Source of the DNA: CAZISM01 sp964541895
GTDB lineage: Bacteria; Zhuqueibacterota; Zhuqueibacteria; Residuimicrobiales; Residuimicrobiaceae
Direction of reading: 5' to 3'
NCBI GenBank assembly: GCA_964541895.1
Contig: CAZISM010000082.1
Span: 1-24,469 of the forward strand
Length of the DNA stretch: 24,469 nt
Shown in pieces: positions 9,101 to 15,131 of this stretch (position 1 is its first letter; every line of letters starts with the position of its first letter). Under the pieces are notes generated by a model. That model was given only the letters and a program-made list of their open reading frames with translations, ran no database searches and was not told the DNA's origin. The translations under genes and the position numbers were made by a program.

Positions 9101-10857
9101 CGTGAATCGGGATCGAACGGACGCAACTGTGGAAACCACAGTTCGCCGCTGGCCAACCGCAAGACGTTGTCGTTGCGGTCCACCACATTATCGGGCTTGG
9201 TATTGCCGACACGATCCACTTTGTCCAGACCGAACATCTCCAGATATGACATCACCTTGCCGTCGATCTCGACCGTCTCCTGGGGATCGCCGGAGGGCGG
9301 CTTGTAATAGATCTTTAAATCAAAACCGTCTTCGGGAATGCTGCGGCCGCCCAGGCTGTAGACGTTTTTCCATTCCAGGTTCCAGGTCACATCCGACGGC
9401 ATGGGATTTTCCGAACTGAGCATGCGCAGATGAATGTTGCGATCTTTTTTCGGATCGAAATCGATCTGGCCGCGGACATAGCCGGCGCTGTCGCGATAAG
9501 CCACCGCCAGCACTTCACCGCTGCCGAGAGGATTGTGCATTCGGATGAAACCCAGTTCCGGATTGAAATCATAGTTGGTTTTTTCGACACGGATAAAATA
9601 GCCCAGATACATATTTTTACTGGGCAGGGTATCGGAGCGGGTTTTGATGATCAGCGAGTTGGTGTCTTTGGGGCTGGTCGTCCACGCCCAACCGCGAATG
9701 GCCTTGTCCGGTTGATTCTGAAAACTGGGTTGTGAGGTGTAGACTTCGATCTGGCTGATCTTGCGCGCCGGATCGTAGATAAACAAACCGTCGGAGGAGC
9801 GCTGCGGAAAGTAAGAGCGATAATGTTCGTCGAGGAAATAATACTGCTTTTTGACATAGTTATAGTCTTCGATCTTTTGCATGTTCTCCGTAGCACCGCC
9901 GGAGAGAGAGAGCTTTTTGTTTTCGCCCTTTTCCTGGCTGGCGATGGCGGTCAGCTTAAGGTTGCCGAGGCTGAACGCGGTTTTGATGCCGAACAGACCG
10001 CTGCTCTGACCGCCAAAGGTGACAAAACGGGTGCCGGGCAGGCTGAGGGCGATGTTGCCGGCTTCGATGGATTGAACAATTTCATCCTCATAGCCCTGAT
10101 AGCGCAGATGCAGGTTGTTTTCAAAATCAAAGGCGCGCTCCGAATCCTGATCGACGCCGATGGTCACTTTTTCGCCGATGTGGCCCTGCACCTGGAACCG
10201 TTGCGTCTGTTCCATACGGAAATTGGTGTCGCTGCCGCGGGTGAGCGAGGTTTTGACTTCACTGCGGTTCTCATGGCGCAGACCGCCGCGGATGTTGATT
10301 TCACCGGTTACGTCCAGACCGACGGTGCCGCCGCCAAAGATGGCCTGGAAGGCGCGGTTCTTGATCTCTACCGGAATGTCGATGCGCAGGGCGCCGCCGC
10401 TGCCGTACTGGGAAGAGGATTGTTCACCCAGCTTGGCCAGGGCGTTGCGCACCCACAGGTTGCTCTGATTACGCGTGCGCCTGGTCTCGACATAATCCTG
10501 CAGCGACATATAGGTGGGCAAACGGAAATCAAAGTGATCAAGCTTTTCGACAAAGTTGATGTTCTGGCCGGTGGAATCCAGCTTGACTTCGCGCTTGAAA
10601 CTGCCCAGGCTGCGGCGCAATACCGGCGAGCGCAGGCCGCCCATATGGAGACCGAGGAACGACTCCTCTTCCAGAATGGGAACGCGAGGATCAGAGACCG
10701 GCGGCAAGTGCATACCCACATAGGGTTGCACGTCCGTGGGACCGTTCCTGGTCCTGTCCGCAAACGCAGAGCACGGCCCTGCTATAATGATCCAGATCGA
10801 AAGCACCACCACAGGCAGGAAGGTTACTGTCGACCTATACGTATGGCTCAAGGTCAT
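3187..10857 (-). CDS. sprA: Type IX secretion system outer-membrane translocon SprA, with large coiled-coil insert
   Basis: SprA forms the very large outer-membrane beta-barrel through which T9SS cargo is exported. This frame encodes 2556 residues, starting with a signal peptide (residues 1-33, VVVLSIWIIIAGPCSAFA). Residues about 110-420 match the SprA N-terminal domain style: SLQDYVETRR, a run of amphipathic strands, and DEIVQSIEAGNIALSLPG. Calcium-loop-like stretches follow (GDNDGVAYIDDFE; DINRNGRRDYGE at 982-993; DMNNNGGLDRRN at 1031-1042), as is usual for the family. Alternating barrel strands fill residues about 1330-1685 and 2222-2556, ending in the strand FGIDVSISIRGG. Residues about 1688-2222 are a proline/glycine-rich linker and then a lysine/glutamate/arginine-rich helical repeat, unusual for SprA and described separately. 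No strong ribosome binding site precedes the ATG. A sigma70-like promoter candidate lies about 130 bases upstream. It probably heads the minus-strand series with the cyclase-like gene and prmA. Confidence 0.96.
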   Translation of the reverse strand: MTLSHTYRSTVTFLPVVVLSIWIIIAGPCSAFADRTRNGPTDVQPYVGMHLPPVSDPRVPILEEESFLGLHMGGLRSPVLRRSLGSFKREVKLDSTGQNINFVEKLDHFDFRLPTYMSLQDYVETRRTRNQSNLWVRNALAKLGEQSSSQYGSGGALRIDIPVEIKNRAFQAIFGGGTVGLDVTGEINIRGGLRHENRSEVKTSLTRGSDTNFRMEQTQRFQVQGHIGEKVTIGVDQDSERAFDFENNLHLRYQGYEDEIVQSIEAGNIALSLPGTRFVTFGGQSSGLFGIKTAFSLGNLKLTAIASQEKGENKKLSLSGGATENMQKIEDYNYVKKQYYFLDEHYRSYFPQRSSDGLFIYDPARKISQIEVYTSQPSFQNQPDKAIRGWAWTTSPKDTNSLIIKTRSDTLPSKNMYLGYFIRVEKTNYDFNPELGFIRMHNPLGSGEVLAVAYRDSAGYVRGQIDFDPKKDRNIHLRMLSSENPMPSDVTWNLEWKNVYSLGGRSIPEDGFDLKIYYKPPSGDPQETVEIDGKVMSYLEMFGLDKVDRVGNTKPDNVVDRNDNVLRLASGELWFPQLRPFDPDSRYNPLFPDDKRTRAIYDTTVQSFITAESKFYIEVQSKMRSAEYRLGMNIIENSEEVTLNGRRLNRGTDYTIDYFTGTLRMLNDEATRPTANVDVTYESNQMFQIDKKTVMGARAEYALWDESFIGGTFLYLNERTLEQKVRVGKGPMRNMVWDVNTSMVMRPFFMTRFANLLPFVDTREPSTLRFEGEVAQVIPNPNTRNNEATGDNDGVAYIDDFEPAKRMTPLGISRRSWNLSSVPAEKMEYRPGSNWVDLTNRGELQWWEPYEQYPIQEIWPNRDVTASTANHTSILKMRFIPPDSVSNKSDSWGGIQKALSSGYWDQTESKFLEIWVHGDSGRLHIELGNISEDIIPNNELDTEDKMRNMIRNNVLDDDEDVGIDGMSDKDARAAAAGADYWDINRNGRRDYGEPFSNDNWAYKEKSDNYAEINGMEGNANDYGGRRPDTEDMNNNGGLDRRNDYFAYSFSLNPNTPDAIYNVSTNYGLFNKTKWKLFRIPLAGGNDIMTKVGNPSITQISFVRIWVDGFSHPGEIWIADINLVGNEWKELGIAKSVLPEKYDLPADSTTGVFATVLNTHEDPEYIPPPGVAGEVDRITRARLREQALVMKIKNLGGGENGILQKTFFEPQDYINYRTLKMYVGGNDTRQRHISEDTTQIEFFLRFGADLNNYYEVREPVYPGWDKRNNIEVDLIELSAIKLIAENIDSTDGRKGYYKRFSDGKVYFIKGQPALRNIRMLVAGVRNLSKESFTGELWLNELRLSNVKKDKGMALRARMDFDWADLLRFNGEINKQDADFHNVATRYGDGDNSFSGNFQASINLDKFLPSKLGISLPFSYNYGRSQATPKYKPGTDVEVTDALPDSIVEQIRNVDEKRGFTVSFGIRSRSNNFVVKNILANLRANYSQSEGHGSNSTIKKSSSLAQSGNVDWGVNFSPNNYVRPFKFMGDSPLVTRLSDLKMYFTPANFNAKMSGSRTLSEQLTRTKLFTSNNTFSVNSSVGTQMKIFESMSFDVNRSYINDLQDIANDTLRMMLNRGELGILTSMNQNFSARYNPRFFSWLNFNGSYSANFRYGYNRQQRLRDASLGKTYNVSGTFDMNQLFKSVYRSGGPGAGRPRGSQPQRPRPQSGRSESSPEQKELSPREKAKQEKIKQEQERKVAERVTQARQTLAKQTAKGVAPDSTLLRKAIEDSILFKSKGVIKTDQQIKEEREQKEKAEKERLAKEKADKEAKAKEAKEKAELERKSKSKEQLQEEQRVAENLRQARSEVLKLLAQGTAVDSTRLRAALADSVALRGKKFKSLEEIRQEKLIRERLEQARADIRKQSKKGAPVDSAALKLAILDSTELATKGPKSQERLEQEIALKKRLADLRKKIAEDEKEIADHTAKQEKAISDSAQYRQRMLVSPDVIKVAKAVNARLAQARKELAKQIQKGGAVDSSAVKAALADSALMQTPGYKTPERIKQEQKLQALLAQLREELEARRRKGAKLDSSKLRLALADSIYLQQTGRIKTSAQVKLEKRVRDRLARTRKYIEQRTQKGKNWDPAELEAAKADSAQLYNTGKLRSLEQVNREQKTKTKLLNIRQDMVKKVERYEEDKSRLKTAQADSVTLYTTGNLPSGKKATQQKARDNQAKTKVADEKKPLTVMSVVSKFFEVFEPVSINYGKRDNIAMYGINGMPDWRFQFGLSDSLSMPRTSSTSGSGGGSTVNRNSKSINNNLSMSSGFGLSRDVKIQFKFDDNYSLNSSTTTTGQRSHSRLVYNELDLPFPEWSVRVSSLEKLPLLNAFVQRVSLDHNYNGQFNQTFNVDKGLEVVTKDDRDAKFAPLVGLNLSFKNGMTVSMRYNTSETVSLTKGFGDGATKMSRNDFSFTANYSKRGDFRIPLPVWPFKNMRLKNSVDLSVTFSLGSDVTMKKIGEGGYEVTNETSKWFFKPNLNYSFSDRVRGGAHLEIGKNHHKMLGDTSYKEFGIDVSISIRGG
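4237..5640 (-). repeat. Eight tandem ~53-residue charged helical modules inside SprA
   Basis: SprA residues 1740-2207 divide into eight modules starting at residues 1740, 1839, 1891, 1945, 1996, 2049, 2103 and 2157. Seven are 51-54 residues; the first is 99, expanded by a K/E/A-rich run. The shared pattern is a helix like RL-QAR-EL-KQ--KG, then DS--L--AL-DS--L (for example DSTRLRAALADS, DSSKLRLALADS, DSAALKLAILDS), a G-K-(T/S) turn, and a second helix ending in an E-Q/K-K segment. Modules 4 and 8 lack the first DS but keep the second. The modules have diverged as protein and do not look like recent DNA copies. They read as a long coiled coil or helical-hairpin array. Confidence 0.85.
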
Positions 10858-10990
10858 CGAGATGTGTGAGAATGTTTACCTAGTGACATTAGCGTGTCGT
10901 TCACGTCGTAACAAAGACTCGATACTTGCTCCTGGCTGAAGGTGAGGAGTGACCCGGCAGGACCGGATCGGCCTGTGGTGATTGATTTTT

Positions 10991-11019
10991 AATGTAGGGA
11001 ATTCTTTGATAAATTTCAA
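10991..11019 (-). promoter_or_regulatory. Candidate sigma70-like promoter for sprA
   Basis: On the minus strand, TTGAAA (11019-11014) is followed after exactly 17 bases by TACATT (10996-10991). Transcription would begin near 10984, giving a leader of about 127 bases before the sprA ATG. Bacteroidota often use a different promoter consensus, so this holds only if the host uses the common one. Confidence 0.35.
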
Positions 11020-11151
11020 TATAAAAACGGCATGCCCGGCTAAAAAGTTCCACGCCTTGCCGTGCAGACATGATTCTCCATCCGGAAATAAGCAAAAACC
11101 GCGCCAAAATGCAGACCGTACGGAAGCCGGGCCGGATTCAACTTTTTCTCC

Positions 11152-11180
11152 TTGATGCTAAATATTATTTTTAATATCTT
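11152..11180 (+). promoter_or_regulatory. Candidate promoter for lptF-lptG
   Basis: On the plus strand, TTGATG (11152-11157) and TATCTT (11175-11180) are 17 bases apart in an AT-rich stretch. Each matches four of six consensus positions. The transcript would start near 11187, about 40 bases before the lptF ATG. Confidence 0.35.
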
Positions 11181-11225
11181 TATAAGAGTTCATTTACCCA
11201 GCATTCCCGGAGAGTCCTGTTCAGC

Positions 11226-12593
11226 ATGCGTATCATCTGGCGCTACATTTTAAAGGAGCATATTGGCCCATTTCTGTTCTCCATATGTGTCATTACGCTC
11301 TTTTTTATTTTAAACCTGGTATTTCGTGACCTCTCGCGTATTCTGAGCAAGGGACTGGGAGCTCGGGTCATCCTGGAATTTTTCTTTCTGCAGCTGGCCT
11401 GGATCATCGCCCTGGCCGGCCCGATGTCGGTGCTGGTGGCCACGGTGATGGCCTTTGGCCGCCTCAGCGGCGATCAGGAGATTACCGCCTTCAAAGCCAG
11501 CGGCGTCAGCGTTCTCTATATGATCGCTCCGGTGCTGTTCTCCGCCACGCTGCTCACCATCGCCATGATCTGGTTCAACAACCACGTCCTGCCCGATTTT
11601 AATCATCGCGCCCGCCTGCTCACCGCCGACATCTATCGCAAAAAGCCAACTATCAACCTGGAAGCGGGCGTCATCTATCGCGATCTGCCCGACTATACCC
11701 TGCGCGTGCAGCACATCACGGAAAAGGCGGATACGGCGCTCGTCGATTCGGTGTTCATCGACGACAACAGCGATCCCAACAGCAGCAAAGTCATTTTCGC
11801 CAAACGCGGGAGCATCGTTTTTAACAACGAATCGGAAATGCTCCTCCTGACCCTGTACGACGGCGAGATGCATGAACTGGACCTGGAAAAAATGGAACAA
11901 TATCGCAAACTGGCCTTTCCCAAACAGGTCATCACCATCCCCGTGCCCGGCATGTCCCTGGAGCGCAGCGATTCACAGACCAGGGGTGATCGCGAAAAAA
12001 GCGCTGACATGATGTTGACCGAGATTGCCGAAAACAGGCGACAAATCAGCCAGTATCAAAACAACATCAAACAGCAGATTTCCGACCATTTTCAGCGGCA
12101 TCTGCCCCTGGCGGCGGATTCGGCAGCCGCTGTAGCCGGCCGCAACGAGCATTGGCCGGCGGAACGGATCATCGCAGATCACCTGCGCCTGCAGCAGCAG
12201 GTCTCGGGCGAAATGAACGCCATCAAACATTTGCAGCGCCATAACGGCAGCCTCATGGTCGAAGTCCACAAAAAATATTCCATCCCGGTGGCGTGCATCG
12301 TGTTTGTCCTGATCGGCGCGCCGCTGGGCATCATGGCGCGCCGCGGTTCGCTGGCCATGGCCGGCGGCATCAGCTTTGCCTTTTTCCTCCTCTTCTGGGC
12401 GGCGCTGATCGGCGGCGAAGAGCTGGCTGACAAAGAGCTGTTGTCGCCCTTTCTGGCCATGTGGTCGGCCGACATTCTCGTGGGCGTAGCCGGCGTTTAT
12501 CTGGTGTTCCATTCGGTCCACGAAGCCACCTCCCTCAACTGGATCGCCCTCAAATCGATGTTTCAGCGCCGTCGCCGGCAGAGGCCGGCATGA
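11226..12593 (+). CDS. lptF: LptF/LptG-family permease, LptF-like (LPS export ABC transporter)
   Basis: LptF and LptG are the inner-membrane permeases that, with the LptB ATPase, extract lipopolysaccharide and pass it to the periplasmic Lpt bridge. This 455-residue protein has the family layout: a start like RIIWRYILKEHIGPFLFSI, three membrane segments (about residues 12-32, 55-78 and 98-118), the conserved GDQEITAFKASGVS cytoplasmic stretch, a periplasmic beta-jellyroll (about 135-240), and three C-terminal membrane segments from about residue 352 (VACIVFVLIGAPLGIMARRG). Between jellyroll and fourth segment lie about 100 helix-forming residues (240-340), making it longer than the roughly 360-residue enterobacterial protein; enlarged versions are common in FCB bacteria. 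GGAGAG precedes the ATG. It overlaps the next gene by ATGA, and its place before an LptG-like partner supports the LptF assignment. Confidence 0.92.
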   Translation: MRIIWRYILKEHIGPFLFSICVITLFFILNLVFRDLSRILSKGLGARVILEFFFLQLAWIIALAGPMSVLVATVMAFGRLSGDQEITAFKASGVSVLYMIAPVLFSATLLTIAMIWFNNHVLPDFNHRARLLTADIYRKKPTINLEAGVIYRDLPDYTLRVQHITEKADTALVDSVFIDDNSDPNSSKVIFAKRGSIVFNNESEMLLLTLYDGEMHELDLEKMEQYRKLAFPKQVITIPVPGMSLERSDSQTRGDREKSADMMLTEIAENRRQISQYQNNIKQQISDHFQRHLPLAADSAAAVAGRNEHWPAERIIADHLRLQQQVSGEMNAIKHLQRHNGSLMVEVHKKYSIPVACIVFVLIGAPLGIMARRGSLAMAGGISFAFFLLFWAALIGGEELADKELLSPFLAMWSADILVGVAGVYLVFHSVHEATSLNWIALKSMFQRRRRQRPA

Positions 12594-13666
12594 GAATCCT
12601 GGATCGATATATCCTGCGCCGGTTCACAGCCATTCTCTCCTTTGCCCTGTTTGCCTTTATCTGCGTGTTTCTCATCGTCGATTCCATCGAGCGGCTGGAT
12701 GTCTATATAGATGAAAAAGTGCCGGCCCTGGTGGTACTGCAACTGTACGTTTATTATCTCCCCTATATCATCGTGCTGGCGCTGCCCATCGCCATGCTCC
12801 TGGCCAGCCTCTTCAGCGTCGGTACCATGGCGCGCCAAAACGAAATCGTCGCCATGTCGGCTTCCGGCGTCTCCCTGTATCGCACCCTGGCGCCGCTGTT
12901 TGTGCTGGCGTTTCTCATCAGCGCCGGCGCGTACGGTTTCGGCGAATATGTGTTGCCCCAGGCCAGCAGCAGGCGCGCCGAACTGATCGATCAGTATATC
13001 GAGAAAAGACGGGAAGCCTGGCGCAAACGCATCACCAACGTCTTTATGCGCGACAGCCTCAACCGCCTCATCAGCATGCGCTCGTTTCAGGCCGCGCAAA
13101 AGACCGGCCACATGGTCAGCATTCGCCAGTTCGACGGGCTGAACCTGCGTTATCGCCTGGACAGTCGCACCATGGTATGGGAAGACAGCGTCTGGGTGCT
13201 GCGCGAAGGCGTGGAGCGCACCTTTAACGGCGAACAGGAGACCGTGCGGACGTTTGCGCGGATGGTGCTGCAGAACGAAAACCTGCGGCCGCAGGATTTC
13301 AGCCAGGTGCTGAAAAGACCCGAAGAGATGTCCTTTGCCGAATTAAAAGCGTTCATTGAGGAGGTGCGCCTGAACGGCGGCGATCCCAACAACTGGCTGG
13401 TGGATCTGTATCATAAAATCGCCATCCCGTTTGCCAACTTTATCATCGTGCTCTTTGGCGCTCCCCTCGCCTCGCCCAAACGACGAAGCGGCGGCGCCAC
13501 GGGCTTTGGCATCAGTCTGGGCGTCTGCTTTTTTTATTTCGGTATTGTCAAAATTTCACAGTCCTTCGGCCAGAACGGCGTGTTGCCGCCCTTGTTCGCC
13601 GCCTGGTTCGCCAACGGTCTCTTTGCCGCCTGGGGACTGTTTATTCTGCTCAGAACCCAAAAGTAA
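12590..13666 (+). CDS. lptG: LptF/LptG-family permease, LptG-like
   Basis: This is the second permease of the LPS exporter. The frame is open from 12461, but the start is placed at 12590, where ATGA overlaps the lptF stop and AGAGG lies six bases upstream. That gives 358 residues, the normal length for the family. The N-terminus MRILDRYILRRF matches the 'LDRYI' opening of LptG proteins. Membrane segments are near residues 14-31, 53-76 and 98-116, with the MARQNEIVAMSASGVS cytoplasmic stretch between. A periplasmic jellyroll covers about 130-265. The C-terminal half resumes with YHKIAIPFANFIIVLFGAPLA and two more hydrophobic segments. It lacks the helical insert of its neighbour. No LptB or LptC gene is in the window. 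Confidence 0.93.
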   Translation: MRILDRYILRRFTAILSFALFAFICVFLIVDSIERLDVYIDEKVPALVVLQLYVYYLPYIIVLALPIAMLLASLFSVGTMARQNEIVAMSASGVSLYRTLAPLFVLAFLISAGAYGFGEYVLPQASSRRAELIDQYIEKRREAWRKRITNVFMRDSLNRLISMRSFQAAQKTGHMVSIRQFDGLNLRYRLDSRTMVWEDSVWVLREGVERTFNGEQETVRTFARMVLQNENLRPQDFSQVLKRPEEMSFAELKAFIEEVRLNGGDPNNWLVDLYHKIAIPFANFIIVLFGAPLASPKRRSGGATGFGISLGVCFFYFGIVKISQSFGQNGVLPPLFAAWFANGLFAAWGLFILLRTQK

Positions 13667-13687
13667 CCATTCCAAACCACCGCCGCC

Positions 13688-15121
13688 TTAGCGAAGGCAG
13701 ATCAATTTGAGCGTAAGGACCTGCCGCGATGTCTCGAGTTGACAGAAGTAGAGCCCGCTGGGCCATGCCGGGCCGGCAAGATAAAAGGTGTGCGCACCAC
13801 GGCGCATAAAACCACTATGAAGCCTGGCAGCCTCGGCACCGATCAGGTTATAGACGTTCAGGACCACATGATCGTCATGAGGCAGAAGGATGCGAATGGT
13901 GGTCGAATCGTTAAAAGGATTGGGATAGCTCACCAGTAACACAGGTTCTAACGGCCGCGCCGGTGCCTTGGCAACGCCGGTTTCATCTCCCGAAAATATA
14001 AAGATCAGCGCGTCATCGATATGCGCCTTCCAGTTGCCCCAGCTGTGACCTTCATGATACTCCCCGTACAGATAGCGATACCCCTTGCTCTGCAGTGTTT
14101 CTTTTAAATTCCGAACCATAGGTATCAGGAGCGGGATGTCGTAGGTGCCGATATCCAGATAAAAACGCAGCTCTTTTTTCGCTTGTGTCTGAAACGCCTG
14201 CTGCAGCCCCGGCTGAACATAGCTGGATTGCGCGATGACGTTGCCAAACTGGTCCGGAAACGCATAGCCTAGATATACCGAAATATTGCCGCCGTTGGAA
14301 GCACCCATGGTCGCCCGCAGCCGCGCGTCGGTCAGGGTGCGAAAACGGGTGTCGAGAAAAGGCAGCAACTCCCTGGAGATAAATCGTCCGAACGAATCCT
14401 GCAGATAACCGGCATACTCTTCTTCCCTGCGCACGGCCGGCAGAAACGCCGCAATCAGCGGAGTGATTTTTTTCTGCGCGATCAGATTATCCAGCACCAG
14501 CTGCATCTGCCCCAGGTTCAGATAATCCAGACCGTCGTGCACCAGCAGCAACGGATAGTGTCGATGTTCTTTTTCATACCCGGGCGGCGTATAGACCCGC
14601 AGGCGACGGCTGTAGCCCATGATGGCGCTGGCAAAGGTGGTATCAAACAGGACGCCATGAGCGATGGCCGGATCGTAGGCCACTTCAGGAGGCGGAACAT
14701 ACGCCGGCATGCGCAGTTCGGAATTGGCGCCGAATCCGCCGGCACAGGTGAACGGATTCCGCGGATCCAGAATCCAGCTGCTGCCGTTCAGCACGAACTT
14801 GTAATCCAGGCGCGCGTCGTTTTCCAGCGCCTGCGTCACATACCAGAGTGTAGTGGCGCCGGCCGGGCTCATGCTGAGCGCGTCTGCGCTCCAGTTGTTC
14901 ATATCGCCGGCGATGTGTACCCGGGTGGCGGCGCCGCGATAAAGAAAATGGGCCTGATTTTTTTCCGTCAACGGCGTTTGCGGCCATCGGGCCAGAAAGC
15001 TGTCCACCAGCGCTTCGCGCCGGCCGGGCTCGGCTTGGTCAAGCTTTTGCAGGAAAGCGGTGAACCACTGCGCCTGCAGCGCACCGGCACAGATACAAAG
15101 CCAGATGACTACTCTTTTCAT
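13688..15121 (-). CDS. Secreted esterase (Esterase D/enterochelin-esterase-like alpha/beta hydrolase) with E-set domain and T9SS tail
   Basis: This 477-residue protein has a signal peptide (MKRVVIWLCICAGALQA, then QW), an N-terminal beta domain resembling CBM48/E-set modules (about residues 57-135; THVHIAGDMNNWSA-type strand 'RVHIAGDMNNWSA' and LDYKFVLNGSSWILDP), and an alpha/beta-hydrolase domain of the PF00756 type (about 165-385). Visible elements are YPLLLVHDGLDYL, the nucleophile elbow GASNGG (Ser275), LDIGTYDIP (Asp328 or Asp323) and EGHSWGNW (His359), which supply a Ser-Asp-His triad. From about residue 395 there is a type A sorting domain (SYPNPFN, LNVYNLIG, PSGLYFCQL). It is therefore expected to be exported through SprA and attached to or released from the cell surface. 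The family includes carbohydrate esterases and siderophore esterases; the substrate is not visible here. It begins ten bases after the DUF3160 gene and converges on lptG with 21 bases between stops. Confidence 0.92.
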   Translation of the reverse strand: MKRVVIWLCICAGALQAQWFTAFLQKLDQAEPGRREALVDSFLARWPQTPLTEKNQAHFLYRGAATRVHIAGDMNNWSADALSMSPAGATTLWYVTQALENDARLDYKFVLNGSSWILDPRNPFTCAGGFGANSELRMPAYVPPPEVAYDPAIAHGVLFDTTFASAIMGYSRRLRVYTPPGYEKEHRHYPLLLVHDGLDYLNLGQMQLVLDNLIAQKKITPLIAAFLPAVRREEEYAGYLQDSFGRFISRELLPFLDTRFRTLTDARLRATMGASNGGNISVYLGYAFPDQFGNVIAQSSYVQPGLQQAFQTQAKKELRFYLDIGTYDIPLLIPMVRNLKETLQSKGYRYLYGEYHEGHSWGNWKAHIDDALIFIFSGDETGVAKAPARPLEPVLLVSYPNPFNDSTTIRILLPHDDHVVLNVYNLIGAEAARLHSGFMRRGAHTFYLAGPAWPSGLYFCQLETSRQVLTLKLICLR

Positions 15122-15131
15122 AGTGAAAATC

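Larger units (their letters stand above)
10858..11225. other. Divergent intergenic region between sprA and lptF
   Basis: These 368 bases separate the two divergent transcription units. They contain one promoter candidate for each direction, an AT-rich block at 11158-11190, and no convincing coding frame, tRNA or riboswitch pattern. The part next to sprA (10858-10984) would be a long untranslated leader, in which I see only short inverted repeats. Confidence 0.6.

Noticed and set aside
9823..10869. 348-codon plus-strand open frame opposite the 5' end of sprA
   Set aside because: It covers the SprA signal peptide and N-terminal domain, which are unmistakable on the minus strand.
10858..10984. 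Possible riboswitch or structured leader before sprA
   Set aside because: Only short inverted repeats are visible, and no known riboswitch core motif was recognised.
10901..11107. 68-codon minus-strand frame in the sprA-lptF intergenic region
   Set aside because: It has no ribosome binding site or recognisable motif, and it would overlap the sprA promoter candidate and leader.
12461..12589. Upstream extension of lptG to 12461
   Set aside because: The extra 43 residues lie inside lptF in another frame. The ATG at 12590 has a good ribosome binding site and starts at the family's normal N-terminus.
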